Shown here: piece by piece, positions 34,098 to 42,170 of the stretch
Position numbering within the stretch: the first letter of the stretch is position 1
Layout of the letters: each line of letters begins with the position of its first letter
From: [Mycobacterium] vasticus
Lineage (GTDB): Bacteria; Actinomycetota; Actinomycetes; Mycobacteriales; Mycobacteriaceae
DNA: 64,000 nt
Direction of reading: 5' to 3'
Assembly: GCF_020181595.1 (NCBI RefSeq)
Contig: NZ_CP084028.1
Span: 28,776 to 92,775 of the forward strand
Translations under genes and position numbers: made by a program
Notes under the pieces: model-generated
Told to the model about the DNA's origin: nothing
Databases searched by the model: none
The model's input: the letters and a program-made list of their open reading frames with translations, nothing else

Positions 34098-35221
34098 TGC
34101 CCCATCATCGAAAGACCGTCGAGGACGTAGGTCAGACCGAAGTCCGGGCCGTAGTCCGCCAGTGTGCCCGTGCCGCAACCCAATTGACGCAGATGCATCA
34201 TGTTGCACAGCTCCTTGGTGCCCTGGCTGTCGAGCAGGATCTTGTCGACCAGGGCGTGGATGCGAATCGTGCCGTTGTTGGTGTCGATCGCGTTGTAGAG
34301 GTTCTCCAGGGTCAGCGGTAGCACGTCGACCAGCTCGATCAGGTCGCGCTGCTTCTCGGTCAGGGTGGCCGCGGCCCGGTCGCCGTTCAGCACGCTCTGC
34401 TTGAGGTTGTCCCGGTTGGCCTGCAGCAGTGCGGTCGCCTGGGTGACGATCTCGTTGAACTTGTGCCCGGTGCTTCCGGTGCCCAGATCCTCGTCGGCCA
34501 ACATCTGGCTGAGTTTGCGTGTGGTGGAACCGAATTGGCGCAACTTGGCGTCATTGCGGGCTGCCGCGTCCATCAACGAGCTGAGATTGGTGATGATCGA
34601 GGTCAGTTGGTTGCCGGTCGTCTCGCCGCGTTCGGAGCTGAGCTGCAGCGCCCGGGACAGCTCGCCGAGCGCGGACTTGATCTTCTCGCCGTTGCCGTCG
34701 GCGATACCTGCGCCGGCGTTGATCACGTCGGCCACCGGGCCGTTGCCCTTGCCGTCACCGCCGAGGGACTTCGACACCTTGTCGAGCATGTCCAGTACCC
34801 GGTCGAACGCGACCGGGGTGCGGGTGCGGTTGAGTCCGATGGTGGTGCGGTCGGCCAGTACCGGCCCGCCCGTGTAGGCCGGGGTCAGCTCGATCTGGCG
34901 AGCGGTGAGGATCGAGGTGTTGATGGTGACCGCGTGGACGTCGGCGGGGACCTTCACGCCGCGGTCGACGGTGAACTCCGCCTCGACGTACTCGCCCTTC
35001 GGGGTGATCTTGCGGATCCTGCCCACCGGCATGCCGAGCACCGCCACCACATTATCCTCGTAAAGACCTGCAGCACTGTCGAATTGGGCGGTGACCGTGA
35101 TAGCTCGCCCGAACGGGTTCAGGTAGTAGCCGGCCACCCCGACGGCGATCACCGCCGCGGCGAGCAGCGCGGTCACCAGCGCCGCGACCCGGCGCCGGCC
35201 CGGGTCCGCCGGCGCGCTCAC
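34094..35221 (-). CDS. MceD-type MlaD protein, second mce operon
   Basis: The 375-residue protein starts at GTG 35221, overlapping the mceC stop (GTGA); a longer frame upstream lies inside mceC and is rejected. It has an anchor (AALVTALLAAAVIAVGVAGY) and an MlaD domain with DSAAGLYEDNVVAVLGMPVG and NTSILTARQIELTPAY. Helical repeats follow, then a C-terminus with a Cys pair (ELCNMMHLRQLGCG). It is intact and of normal length. Confidence 0.88.
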   Translation of the reverse strand: MSAPADPGRRRVAALVTALLAAAVIAVGVAGYYLNPFGRAITVTAQFDSAAGLYEDNVVAVLGMPVGRIRKITPKGEYVEAEFTVDRGVKVPADVHAVTINTSILTARQIELTPAYTGGPVLADRTTIGLNRTRTPVAFDRVLDMLDKVSKSLGGDGKGNGPVADVINAGAGIADGNGEKIKSALGELSRALQLSSERGETTGNQLTSIITNLSSLMDAAARNDAKLRQFGSTTRKLSQMLADEDLGTGSTGHKFNEIVTQATALLQANRDNLKQSVLNGDRAAATLTEKQRDLIELVDVLPLTLENLYNAIDTNNGTIRIHALVDKILLDSQGTKELCNMMHLRQLGCGTGTLADYGPDFGLTYVLDGLSMMGQ

Positions 35222-36267
35222 TTGCAGTCCTTGAAGTACTCGATCATGTTGAACTGCTTGGCGCGCCCGCTGATTGCGCACATCCACGAGTCGACCGCGA
35301 TCCCGTTGCCGACGTAGAACTCGACGGCCGGACCGTACCCGGTGGCGTTGGTCAGTCCGCGCAGCGGTGGCGGTGCGGCTTGGATCAGGCTGCGCAGCAT
35401 GTCGTCGTGCTGGCCGACCATCTCGGTCAGTGTCCGCAGGTTGGTCAGCATGTCGTCGAGCATCGAGCGATCCTTGACCACGACGTTGTTGAGGTTGCTC
35501 ACCAGGTTGGTCAACGCCGCCAGCATGGCGTGAAAGGTGTTCTGCCGGGCCACCAGTTCGCCGATGAAGTCCTGGCCCTGGTCGACCAGGTTGCCCAGGT
35601 GGGTCTGCTGGTTGCGCAGGGTGGTGGCCACCCGTTGGGTGTTGGCCAGCAGGGTGCCGAGCTGGTCTCGGCGGTCGGCGGTGATCTTGCTCAGCGTGTG
35701 CAGGTTGGTCATGGCCTGCGGGATGATCGGCGGCAGGCCCTGGAGTTGCTGGCCGAGCACGGCGAGGGACTTCCCGAACTGGTCGGAGTCGATGTGGTCG
35801 AACGTGGTGGTGGCGTCCTCCAGCAACGACTGCAGGTCATAGGGAACCTGAGTGTGCGACAGCGTGATTCGCTTCCCGGGGATCGAGCCCGGGCCGTCCG
35901 GCTCCAGCTTCAGGTAGCGCGAGCCCAGGATCGTCATCACCTGGATGGTGGCCCGGGTGTCCTTGCCCATCGGGATGTCGCTGCGAACCGACAGGCCGGC
36001 TTCGACATGGTCGCCGGCCAGTCGCATCTTCGTCACCCGGCCCACCTCGATGCCGGCGATCACGATCGGATTCCCGGGTGCCAGCGCGGCGGCCTGAGCG
36101 AAATCGGCGGTATAGCGGGTGTAGCCGAACCCGGCCAGCTTCACCAACAGTGCTGCGGCGACCACGACCCCCACCACCGCCAAGGCCACGAACCCGATCC
36201 AAGTGGTGTTGTAGGACTCCAGTGGCCGGTTGCGCCAACGGTCCAGGAACTTCGGTGCGCTAGCCAT
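35218..36267 (-). CDS. MceC-type MlaD protein, second mce operon
   Basis: The 349-residue protein has ATG 36267 inside the last codons of mceB (8-bp overlap). It has an anchor (GFVALAVVGVVVAAALLVKL) and an MlaD domain with AAALAPGNPIVIAGIEVG and QVMTILGSRYLKLEPDG. Helical tunnel segments follow (RRDQLGTLLANTQRVATTLR). The C-terminus is short, with no Pro-rich tail, unlike Mce1C. Confidence 0.88.
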   Translation of the reverse strand: MASAPKFLDRWRNRPLESYNTTWIGFVALAVVGVVVAAALLVKLAGFGYTRYTADFAQAAALAPGNPIVIAGIEVGRVTKMRLAGDHVEAGLSVRSDIPMGKDTRATIQVMTILGSRYLKLEPDGPGSIPGKRITLSHTQVPYDLQSLLEDATTTFDHIDSDQFGKSLAVLGQQLQGLPPIIPQAMTNLHTLSKITADRRDQLGTLLANTQRVATTLRNQQTHLGNLVDQGQDFIGELVARQNTFHAMLAALTNLVSNLNNVVVKDRSMLDDMLTNLRTLTEMVGQHDDMLRSLIQAAPPPLRGLTNATGYGPAVEFYVGNGIAVDSWMCAISGRAKQFNMIEYFKDCK

Positions 36268-37351
36268 TGAGGGTGTTCCTGCATCTCGGGGTGTGCCAGG
36301 CCTGGTTCTGCATGGTTATGGGGCGGGCGTTCCCGGGTGTGGCGGCGTTGACGATGATCGTGGTGATGTCGTTGAGACCGGGCCAGAAGCCCATGATGTT
36401 GAGGTCGCAGACGTAGGCGTTGCCGTAGGCACCCTCGCCGAACGCCCGGCCCAGGCCCTTGAGCAGCAGCGGCAGGTTCGCGCCGGTGAACGCCAGCTGC
36501 GGCTCGATCTCGGACATGTGCTTGCTGAAGCCGGGTTCCCGGTTGATCATCTCCTCCAGTGAGGGGAAGACCTCATCGGCGATCGTCGACAGTCGCCGGG
36601 TCACTTGGGCTAGCGAGCCCACCGAGGACTGCAGTGCGGGGCGCCGCGAGTCGAGGTCGGCGACCGCGAGCCGAGCCTGGGTCAGGGCGTGGTCGAGCTG
36701 ATCGTTCTGTCCGGCGATGGTGCCGGTCAGCCGGTTGAGGCTGGTGATCAGGTCACCCAGCATCTCGTCGCGTCCGGCCAGGGTGGCCGTCAGTGTCGAG
36801 GACTGGGCCACCAGGTCGGTGATCGAGGCCCGATCGCCCTGCAGCGACTGCAGCACACCGCGGGTCAGGTCGTCGGCCTGTTTCGGGTCTAACAGCGACA
36901 TCAGCGGTTTGAAGCCGTTGAGCAGCAGCCCGACGTCGAACGATGGCTCGGTGTGCTCGACGCTCAGCACGCTGCCTTTGGGCAGGAGTCGTTGCTGTTC
37001 GGGGGCGCCGTCGTCCGCGCCCAGCGACAGTCCGAGGTAACGCTGCCCGATGATGTTCTGATATGTCACCGAGGCGACGGTGTTGGTGAACAGTTTCTGG
37101 TCGCTCTGGACGATGAACGAGACCTTGGCGAGGTTGCCGTCGAGGGCGACCTTCTCGACCCGGCCCACCCGGACCCCGGCCATCCGCACGTCATCGCCCT
37201 CGCGCAGCCCGTACACGTCGGTGAACACCGCCGCGTACGGTGTCGTCGCACCGGCCACATCCCGGCGCAGCGTGGCGTAGACCGGCCAGGTCAGCACCGT
37301 CGAGACGACCATGAAGATGGACAACCCGATCAGGGGGCCCCGGAATCTCAC
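36260..37351 (-). CDS. MceB-type MlaD protein, second mce operon
   Basis: The 363-residue protein starts at GTG 37351, overlapping the mceA stop. It has an anchor (GLSIFMVVSTVLTWPVYATL) and an MlaD domain with TDVYGLREGDDVRMAGVRVG and YQNIIGQRYLGLSLG. A long helical part follows (GRDEMLGDLITSLNRLTGTI), then C-terminal Cys residues in AYVCDLNIMGFWPG and TPRCRN. Same B-subunit layout as mce1B. Confidence 0.88.
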   Translation of the reverse strand: MRFRGPLIGLSIFMVVSTVLTWPVYATLRRDVAGATTPYAAVFTDVYGLREGDDVRMAGVRVGRVEKVALDGNLAKVSFIVQSDQKLFTNTVASVTYQNIIGQRYLGLSLGADDGAPEQQRLLPKGSVLSVEHTEPSFDVGLLLNGFKPLMSLLDPKQADDLTRGVLQSLQGDRASITDLVAQSSTLTATLAGRDEMLGDLITSLNRLTGTIAGQNDQLDHALTQARLAVADLDSRRPALQSSVGSLAQVTRRLSTIADEVFPSLEEMINREPGFSKHMSEIEPQLAFTGANLPLLLKGLGRAFGEGAYGNAYVCDLNIMGFWPGLNDITTIIVNAATPGNARPITMQNQAWHTPRCRNTLNG

Positions 37352-38937
37352 TTCTGGCCCCCCTTTCCGGCGGCGGCGAACGATACCGCGTTGCCACGCG
37401 CCACCGGGCCCAGCAACAGCTGGGTGGCAACCGACGCCGGTTCACGCTGCCCGGTGATCACCCCGAGCTGGTTGCGTTCGGTCTGGCTGCCGACCGGTCC
37501 CACGTTCCCGCCGTAGGACGCCGGGGCCACGGGGCCCGCGGGTGCGACCGGCGCGGCCGGCTGCCACTCCGGGGCGTGCGGCAGCGACGGAATGGGCGGC
37601 TGGGGCGGTGGCGGCGGGCCGAGGTCCAGCGGGTCGGCCGTGCTGGGAATCTGCGGGGCGGGGCCGGTCCACCACGGCAGCGGCGGGTTGGTGTCCTCGA
37701 GGCTGGGGTTGGGTCGCAGCAGCGGCGGTCCGACCGCACGCAGGTTCCCGTCGGGCCCGATCTCGGTGCCCGCCGGCGGCTCCAGCCCGGCCGGGAACTT
37801 GTAGTTCTGCGGCAGCATCGTCTCGGGCAGCTCGGAGCGCACCTCGATCATCGGCGCGGTGAAGCAGCTCGGCCCCTTCATCTCCCCGTACCGCGGGCAG
37901 TCCGCCCGGGTGTAGGTGTGCTGCGGGGTGAACGAGACGCTGGTCCGCATGTTGTTGGTGATCAGGTCGGGGTGGTAGAGCTGCTCGAAGAACTTGTCCG
38001 ACAACCGATTGACCCGGGTGAAGATCGGCACGAACTTGTCGGCGTTGTTGGCGAGTACACCCAGTACTGGGGTGAGGTCGTGGGTGATCTGGATCAGCTG
38101 GTCGATGTGGTTGTCGAAGGACTCGCGGGCTACGCCGACGGTGTGCTGCCCGCCGCTGACCAGAGACTTCAGTTCGGCGCGTTTCTGGGCGAAGGCGCGC
38201 ATCGGTTCGACGGCCTGGTGCAGCGCGTCGACCAGGTCTGGCGCGGTGGCCTGCAGGCCACCGGTGGCGTCGAGCAGCGCTGAGACCGTCGACGGCCCGG
38301 GCTCGGTGGCCACGATTCCGTTGAGCTGATCGAGGATCTTGGACATGTGCGCGCCGGTCTGCAGCAGTTTGACCCGGCGGTTGTCGGTAGCCGCGCCGAC
38401 GGCGGCCAGCAAACCCAGGCTGTTGTCTTCGCGGCCGCGGCCGGTGGCGGCGAGGATGTCGCGCAGTTTGGACACGGTGGTCTGGAAGATCACCGTGGAC
38501 AGCTCACCGTTCTCGGCGATGTGGGTGCCGGTGCGGATCTTGGAGCCGGTATCGGCGCGTGAGTCGACGAGCTGGATGGACGACACCGCGAAGACGTTCG
38601 ACGGCACCACCCGGGCGGTCACCGAGCCGGGGATGTCCTTGGCGTACTCCGGCTTGAGGTTGATGTGCACGTAATTGGGTTTGCCGTAGGCCGCCGGGAT
38701 CACGTCGGTGACGGTGCCGACCAGTAGGCCGTGGTACTTGACGTCGGACTGGGCGGGCAGCCCGTCGCCGACGTTCATCAGGTCGGCCACCACCCGGACG
38801 TAGGAGTTGAGCGCGCCCGTGGACTTGGCGAGCAGGCCCGCGGTGGCGATCGCGATCACCGCCAGCACCGCGATACCCGCACCGAGCAGTTGGCTGTCGG
38901 TGGGGCCACGGCCGTCAAGATCCAGCGAGTTGGGCAT
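37348..38937 (-). CDS. MceA-type MlaD protein with Pro-rich C-terminus, second mce operon
   Basis: The 529-residue protein starts at ATG 38937, 1 bp after the yrbEB stop. It has an anchor (LLGAGIAVLAVIAIATAGLL) and an MlaD domain with NVGDGLPAQSDVKYHGLLVG and VVPSNVFAVSSIQLVD. Helical segments follow, then a Cys pair (DCPRYGEMKGPSC). A long Pro-rich tail (LGPPPPPQPPIPSLPHAPEW) occupies roughly the last 130 residues. It differs strongly from Mce1A, so it belongs to a different Mce subfamily and probably imports another lipid. Confidence 0.88.
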   Translation of the reverse strand: MPNSLDLDGRGPTDSQLLGAGIAVLAVIAIATAGLLAKSTGALNSYVRVVADLMNVGDGLPAQSDVKYHGLLVGTVTDVIPAAYGKPNYVHINLKPEYAKDIPGSVTARVVPSNVFAVSSIQLVDSRADTGSKIRTGTHIAENGELSTVIFQTTVSKLRDILAATGRGREDNSLGLLAAVGAATDNRRVKLLQTGAHMSKILDQLNGIVATEPGPSTVSALLDATGGLQATAPDLVDALHQAVEPMRAFAQKRAELKSLVSGGQHTVGVARESFDNHIDQLIQITHDLTPVLGVLANNADKFVPIFTRVNRLSDKFFEQLYHPDLITNNMRTSVSFTPQHTYTRADCPRYGEMKGPSCFTAPMIEVRSELPETMLPQNYKFPAGLEPPAGTEIGPDGNLRAVGPPLLRPNPSLEDTNPPLPWWTGPAPQIPSTADPLDLGPPPPPQPPIPSLPHAPEWQPAAPVAPAGPVAPASYGGNVGPVGSQTERNQLGVITGQREPASVATQLLLGPVARGNAVSFAAAGKGGQK

Positions 38938-38938
38938 G

Positions 38939-39796
38939 TCAGCCGCCGAACCTGGCGCCGGCGTCGATGCTCCACAGCGCCATGGTCAGCAGCATGTTGA
39001 CCATGATCACGATGGTGATGGAGGCCCGCATGGCGCGCCCGGCGGCCACCCCGACACCCTCCGGACCGCCGGCCGCGTAGAAGCCGTAATAGCACTGCAC
39101 GGTGGAGGCCAGCCAGACGAACACCACGCACTTGATCACCGAGTAGACGATGTCGGTACCGGACAGCATCATCGTGAAGTAGTGCAGGTACGGGCCGATG
39201 GAACCCCCGCTGATCACTCCGGCGACCACCTGGCAGGTCAGGTAAGTGATCGACAGGCAGGCCACGTAGAGCGGGATCACCGCGATGGTCGCGGCCAGCA
39301 GTCTGGTGGTGACCAGATAGGGGATCGGTTTGATCGCAATGGATTCCAGCGCGTCGATCTCCTCGGCGATCCGCATGGCGCCCAGTTGCGCGGTGAAGCG
39401 GCAGCCGGCCTGCATGGCGAACGCCAGTGACGCCATGATTGGCGCCAGCTCGCGGGTGTTGACCAGTGAGGAGATGATGCCGGTCGCCGGGCCCAGCCCA
39501 AGCAGGTTCAGGAAGTTGTAGCCCTCGATCGCCACCAACGCACCGGCGGTGAAGCCGAGCACCACGGCCACCCCGGCGGTGCCGCCGCCGACCACGATCG
39601 AGCCGTTGCCCCAGGCGATGTCGGAGAGCAGCCGCAGGAACTCCTTGCGGTAGTGGCGCAGCACGGTCGGGACGCCGGCGGCGGCGCGGCCGAAGAACAC
39701 CAGCATGTGCCCGAGCCGGACGGTGGGCTCGGAGATCAGCCGGTAGGCGCGCAGCAGGGGACGCGCGATCAGCGGGACGTACGGGGAGGCAGTCAT
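38939..39796 (-). CDS. YrbEB-type MlaE permease, second mce operon
   Basis: The 285-residue permease has CRFTAQLGAMRIAEEIDALE, followed by SIAIKPIPYLVTTRLLA, the MlaE-family core, and a CYYGFYAAGGPEGVGVAAG loop near the C-terminus. Multiple transmembrane helices. It begins 4 bp after the yrbEA stop and runs into mceA. It works as a heterodimer with the first permease. Confidence 0.9.
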   Translation of the reverse strand: MTASPYVPLIARPLLRAYRLISEPTVRLGHMLVFFGRAAAGVPTVLRHYRKEFLRLLSDIAWGNGSIVVGGGTAGVAVVLGFTAGALVAIEGYNFLNLLGLGPATGIISSLVNTRELAPIMASLAFAMQAGCRFTAQLGAMRIAEEIDALESIAIKPIPYLVTTRLLAATIAVIPLYVACLSITYLTCQVVAGVISGGSIGPYLHYFTMMLSGTDIVYSVIKCVVFVWLASTVQCYYGFYAAGGPEGVGVAAGRAMRASITIVIMVNMLLTMALWSIDAGARFGG

Positions 39797-39800
39797 ATCC

Positions 39801-40661
39801 CTAGAGGCCTGTCCGCGGGTACAGCACGTTGTAGAGCTCGCTGATGCCGACGTTGACCATCATCAGCACCAGGATCGACTCGACCACCGAGGCGTTCACC
39901 GAGTTGGCCACCCCGGCCGGCCCACCGCGGGTGGACAGGCCCTTCTGGCAGGACACCACCGCCACGATCGCGCCGTAGATGACGGCCTTGATCAGCGCCA
40001 CGATCATGTCGCCGGTGGTGGCGAAGGAGGAGAAGGTCGCCACGAAGCTGCCCGGCGCACCCTTTTGGAAGTAGACGTTGAACAGATAGCTGGCCAAAAA
40101 GCCGACGAAGCAGGTGATACCGGTCAGGGCGACGCCGATCATGATGGCCGCGGCGAAGCGCGGGACCACCAGCCGCTGGATCACCGAAACGCCCATCACC
40201 TCCATGGCGTCGGTCTCCTCGCGCATGGTGCGCGAGCCCAGGTCCGCGGTGATCGCCGAACCGACCGCGGCGGCCATCAGCATGGCCGCCACCAGCGAGG
40301 CTGCCTGGCGGATGACGGCCAGGCCGGCCGCCGCACCGGCCAGCGAGGTGGCGCCCACCTGGTTGGCCAGCAGCGCGAACTGGATGGACAGCGTCACCCC
40401 GATGGGCAGCGCCACCAGGATGGTCGGCAGCACCGCGGTGTTGGCCATGAAAGCGCTCTGCCGGACGAACTCGCCCCACTGGAAGCGGCCGCCGAACAGG
40501 TCGATGAAGAAGTACTGCACGGTGCGCACCGCAAGCACGCATTGCTCGCCGACGGTGGTCAGCGACGCCAGTGGGTGGCGTTTGGCGTAGCCGGTGGTCC
40601 AGTCCTCGATGGCGGCCAGGCCGTCGAGGCCGGGGGAGTCCAGCTCATCGTGGGTGGTCAT
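39801..40661 (-). CDS. YrbEA-type MlaE permease, first gene of the second mce operon
   Basis: The 286-residue permease has an N-terminal extension of about 35 residues before the usual start of the domain. The core motif is SAITADLGSRTMREETDAME, followed by VMGVSVIQRLVVPRF. It opens the minus-strand operon 40661-30188. Upstream, a 20-bp inverted repeat at 40747-40766 is a candidate control site. The substrate is unknown; the sequence is clearly not YrbE1A. Confidence 0.9.
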   Translation of the reverse strand: MTTHDELDSPGLDGLAAIEDWTTGYAKRHPLASLTTVGEQCVLAVRTVQYFFIDLFGGRFQWGEFVRQSAFMANTAVLPTILVALPIGVTLSIQFALLANQVGATSLAGAAAGLAVIRQAASLVAAMLMAAAVGSAITADLGSRTMREETDAMEVMGVSVIQRLVVPRFAAAIMIGVALTGITCFVGFLASYLFNVYFQKGAPGSFVATFSSFATTGDMIVALIKAVIYGAIVAVVSCQKGLSTRGGPAGVANSVNASVVESILVLMMVNVGISELYNVLYPRTGL

Positions 40662-40746
40662 CGGTCACCGGCGCTCGGCCTGAACAGGGCCGGCGTAGCC
40701 GAGCGCGTCGCGGGCCGAGGATCCATGGCGGACATGCTAGCCAGCG

Positions 40747-40766
40747 TTCTTACTGCGGGGTAAGAA
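40747..40766. promoter_or_regulatory. Perfect inverted repeat TTCTTAC-N6-GTAAGAA upstream of the second mce operon
   Basis: Seven-bp perfect arms separated by TGCGGG lie 86 bp upstream of the yrbEA start. The location in a divergent control region and the dyad form suggest a repressor operator. No local GntR or TetR gene is present that would obviously bind it. A short RNA hairpin is an alternative reading. Confidence 0.5.
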
Positions 40767-40868
40767 ACAGCGATTCCCGGGCCCCCCTCCATCCGGCCAA
40801 TGATGTCGGACACGATGCCGTGCCACAGTGCTTCCGGCAACATGACTGGTGTTATGGCGGGGTTACCG

Positions 40869-40883
40869 TTCAGTAGAACTGAA
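40869..40883. promoter_or_regulatory. Inverted repeat TTCAGT-AGA-ACTGAA
   Basis: A perfect 6-bp dyad with a 3-nt spacer lies 50 bp before the likely start of the secreted protein gene at 40933. It may be an operator for that gene; the evidence is symmetry and position only. Confidence 0.3.
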
Positions 40884-40932
40884 TTCGCGGATTCCGGTGG
40901 ACCGGATCGGCACCGATGGTGATACTCGACCC

Positions 40933-41502
40933 GTGCGTCAGGGGTGGGCAGTAGGCCGTGGTGTGGTTGCCGGGATAGCTGTCGCCGCCATGTTGGTGCC
41001 GTCGTTGCCGGCCTCGGCCGAGCCCGGTTTCACCCCGACACCCAGCGACTGGTCGCCGCACATGGATTTCTGGCCGTACAACACCTTCACCTACCAGGTC
41101 ACCCCCGAGATGATCAGCGGCATGTCGGACTCCTGCCAGTGGTTCGCGGCGCGGTTCGATCCGCTGATGGGTCAGATCAACGACTTCAACCACACCCTGG
41201 GAGCCCGCCACGACGTCTACGCGCAGGTGCAGCCGCAGGCGGATGCGGTGGTCGCCGATATCGACAGGGCGACCGGGTTCCTGGCGCCGCGCTTGCAACC
41301 GCTGACCATCCGCAACAATCCGGACAACTACGGCCCCTATTCGCCGGTCTATGGCGGCGAGCACCTGACCGGAGTGCTGTTTCAGCTGTCCCAGACGGCC
41401 GACAGCATCCGACGCAAGGAGCCCGCCGGGTTCGCCCGCCCGCACATCGACTCCGCCGCCGGCTGGGGCAGCGCGCTGCGGAACTCCGGGGCGTGCACCT
41501 GA
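40933..41502 (+). CDS. Secreted protein of unknown function
   Basis: The protein has about 189 residues with a clean Sec signal peptide (GVVAGIAVAAMLVPSLPASA, cleavage after ASA). I chose GTG 40933 because it gives a normal-length signal. An upstream start at 40849 would add 28 residues before it. The mature part has MDFWPYNTFTYQVTPEMISG, then CQWFAARFDPLMGQINDFN, and one late Cys that may pair with the first. I do not recognise the family. It is divergent from the second mce operon and followed after 30 bp by a Mam gene, which suggests a role linked to Mce function. Confidence 0.7.
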   Translation: MRQGWAVGRGVVAGIAVAAMLVPSLPASAEPGFTPTPSDWSPHMDFWPYNTFTYQVTPEMISGMSDSCQWFAARFDPLMGQINDFNHTLGARHDVYAQVQPQADAVVADIDRATGFLAPRLQPLTIRNNPDNYGPYSPVYGGEHLTGVLFQLSQTADSIRRKEPAGFARPHIDSAAGWGSALRNSGACT

Positions 41503-41532
41503 GCGCCCCCGCCGGAAGGGTGGGGTAGGTTC

Positions 41533-42159
41533 GTGCACGTGTCGGAGGAGACGGAGTCGGCCGACGATCGCGTCGAAATTGAGGACGTCGAAGTTGAGGA
41601 CGGGGACGAGGCCGTCCTAGAAGCGGCCGAAACGGCCGAAGAGGCAGCTGATGAACCGCAGCCCGTCGACGCCGCTGCCGGCCCGCGCCGCCCGACCCGG
41701 CGGATCATCGCCGCGACGGTGCTGGCACTGGGACTGATCGGGGCCGGCTTCGAGGGCTGGCTGCTGTACTCTCACCATCAGCGGACGGTGGCCGCCGCGC
41801 AGGCGCTCGACGCCGCCGAGCGGTACACCCTGGTGCTGACCGGGGTGGACCCGGCGTCGATCGACAAGAACTTCGCCGAGGTGATCGACGGCGCCACCGG
41901 CGAATTCAAGGACATGTACGCCGCGTCGGCCGAGCAACTGCGCCAACTGCTGATCGAGAACAAGGCGACCGCGCACGGCACCGTCATCGACTCGGCGGTG
42001 AAGTCCGCGACCAAGAACAAGGTCGAGGTGCTGCTGTTCGTCGACCAGTCGGTGAGCAACAAGGCGTCGCCGGAGGCCAAGATCGACCGCAGCCGCATCG
42101 TCATGACCATGGAGAGGGTGAACGGCCGCTGGCTGGCCGCCAAGGTCGACATGCCCTGA
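41533..42159 (+). CDS. Mce-associated membrane protein (Mam), orphan paralogue
   Basis: The 208-residue protein starts at GTG (41533, or 41539 two codons on). It has an acidic N-terminus (VEIEDVEVEDGDEAVLEA), one transmembrane helix (IIAATVLALGLIGAGFEGWL) and a Mam domain with ATGEFKDMYAASAEQLRQLL and IDRSRIVMTMERVNGRWLAA. The closest relative in the window is the Mam at 30981-31598. It is transcribed away from the second mce operon, so it brackets that operon together with its paralogue. Likely a stabiliser of an Mce complex. Confidence 0.85.
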   Translation: MHVSEETESADDRVEIEDVEVEDGDEAVLEAAETAEEAADEPQPVDAAAGPRRPTRRIIAATVLALGLIGAGFEGWLLYSHHQRTVAAAQALDAAERYTLVLTGVDPASIDKNFAEVIDGATGEFKDMYAASAEQLRQLLIENKATAHGTVIDSAVKSATKNKVEVLLFVDQSVSNKASPEAKIDRSRIVMTMERVNGRWLAAKVDMP

Positions 42160-42170
42160 GCGAGGGCTGT

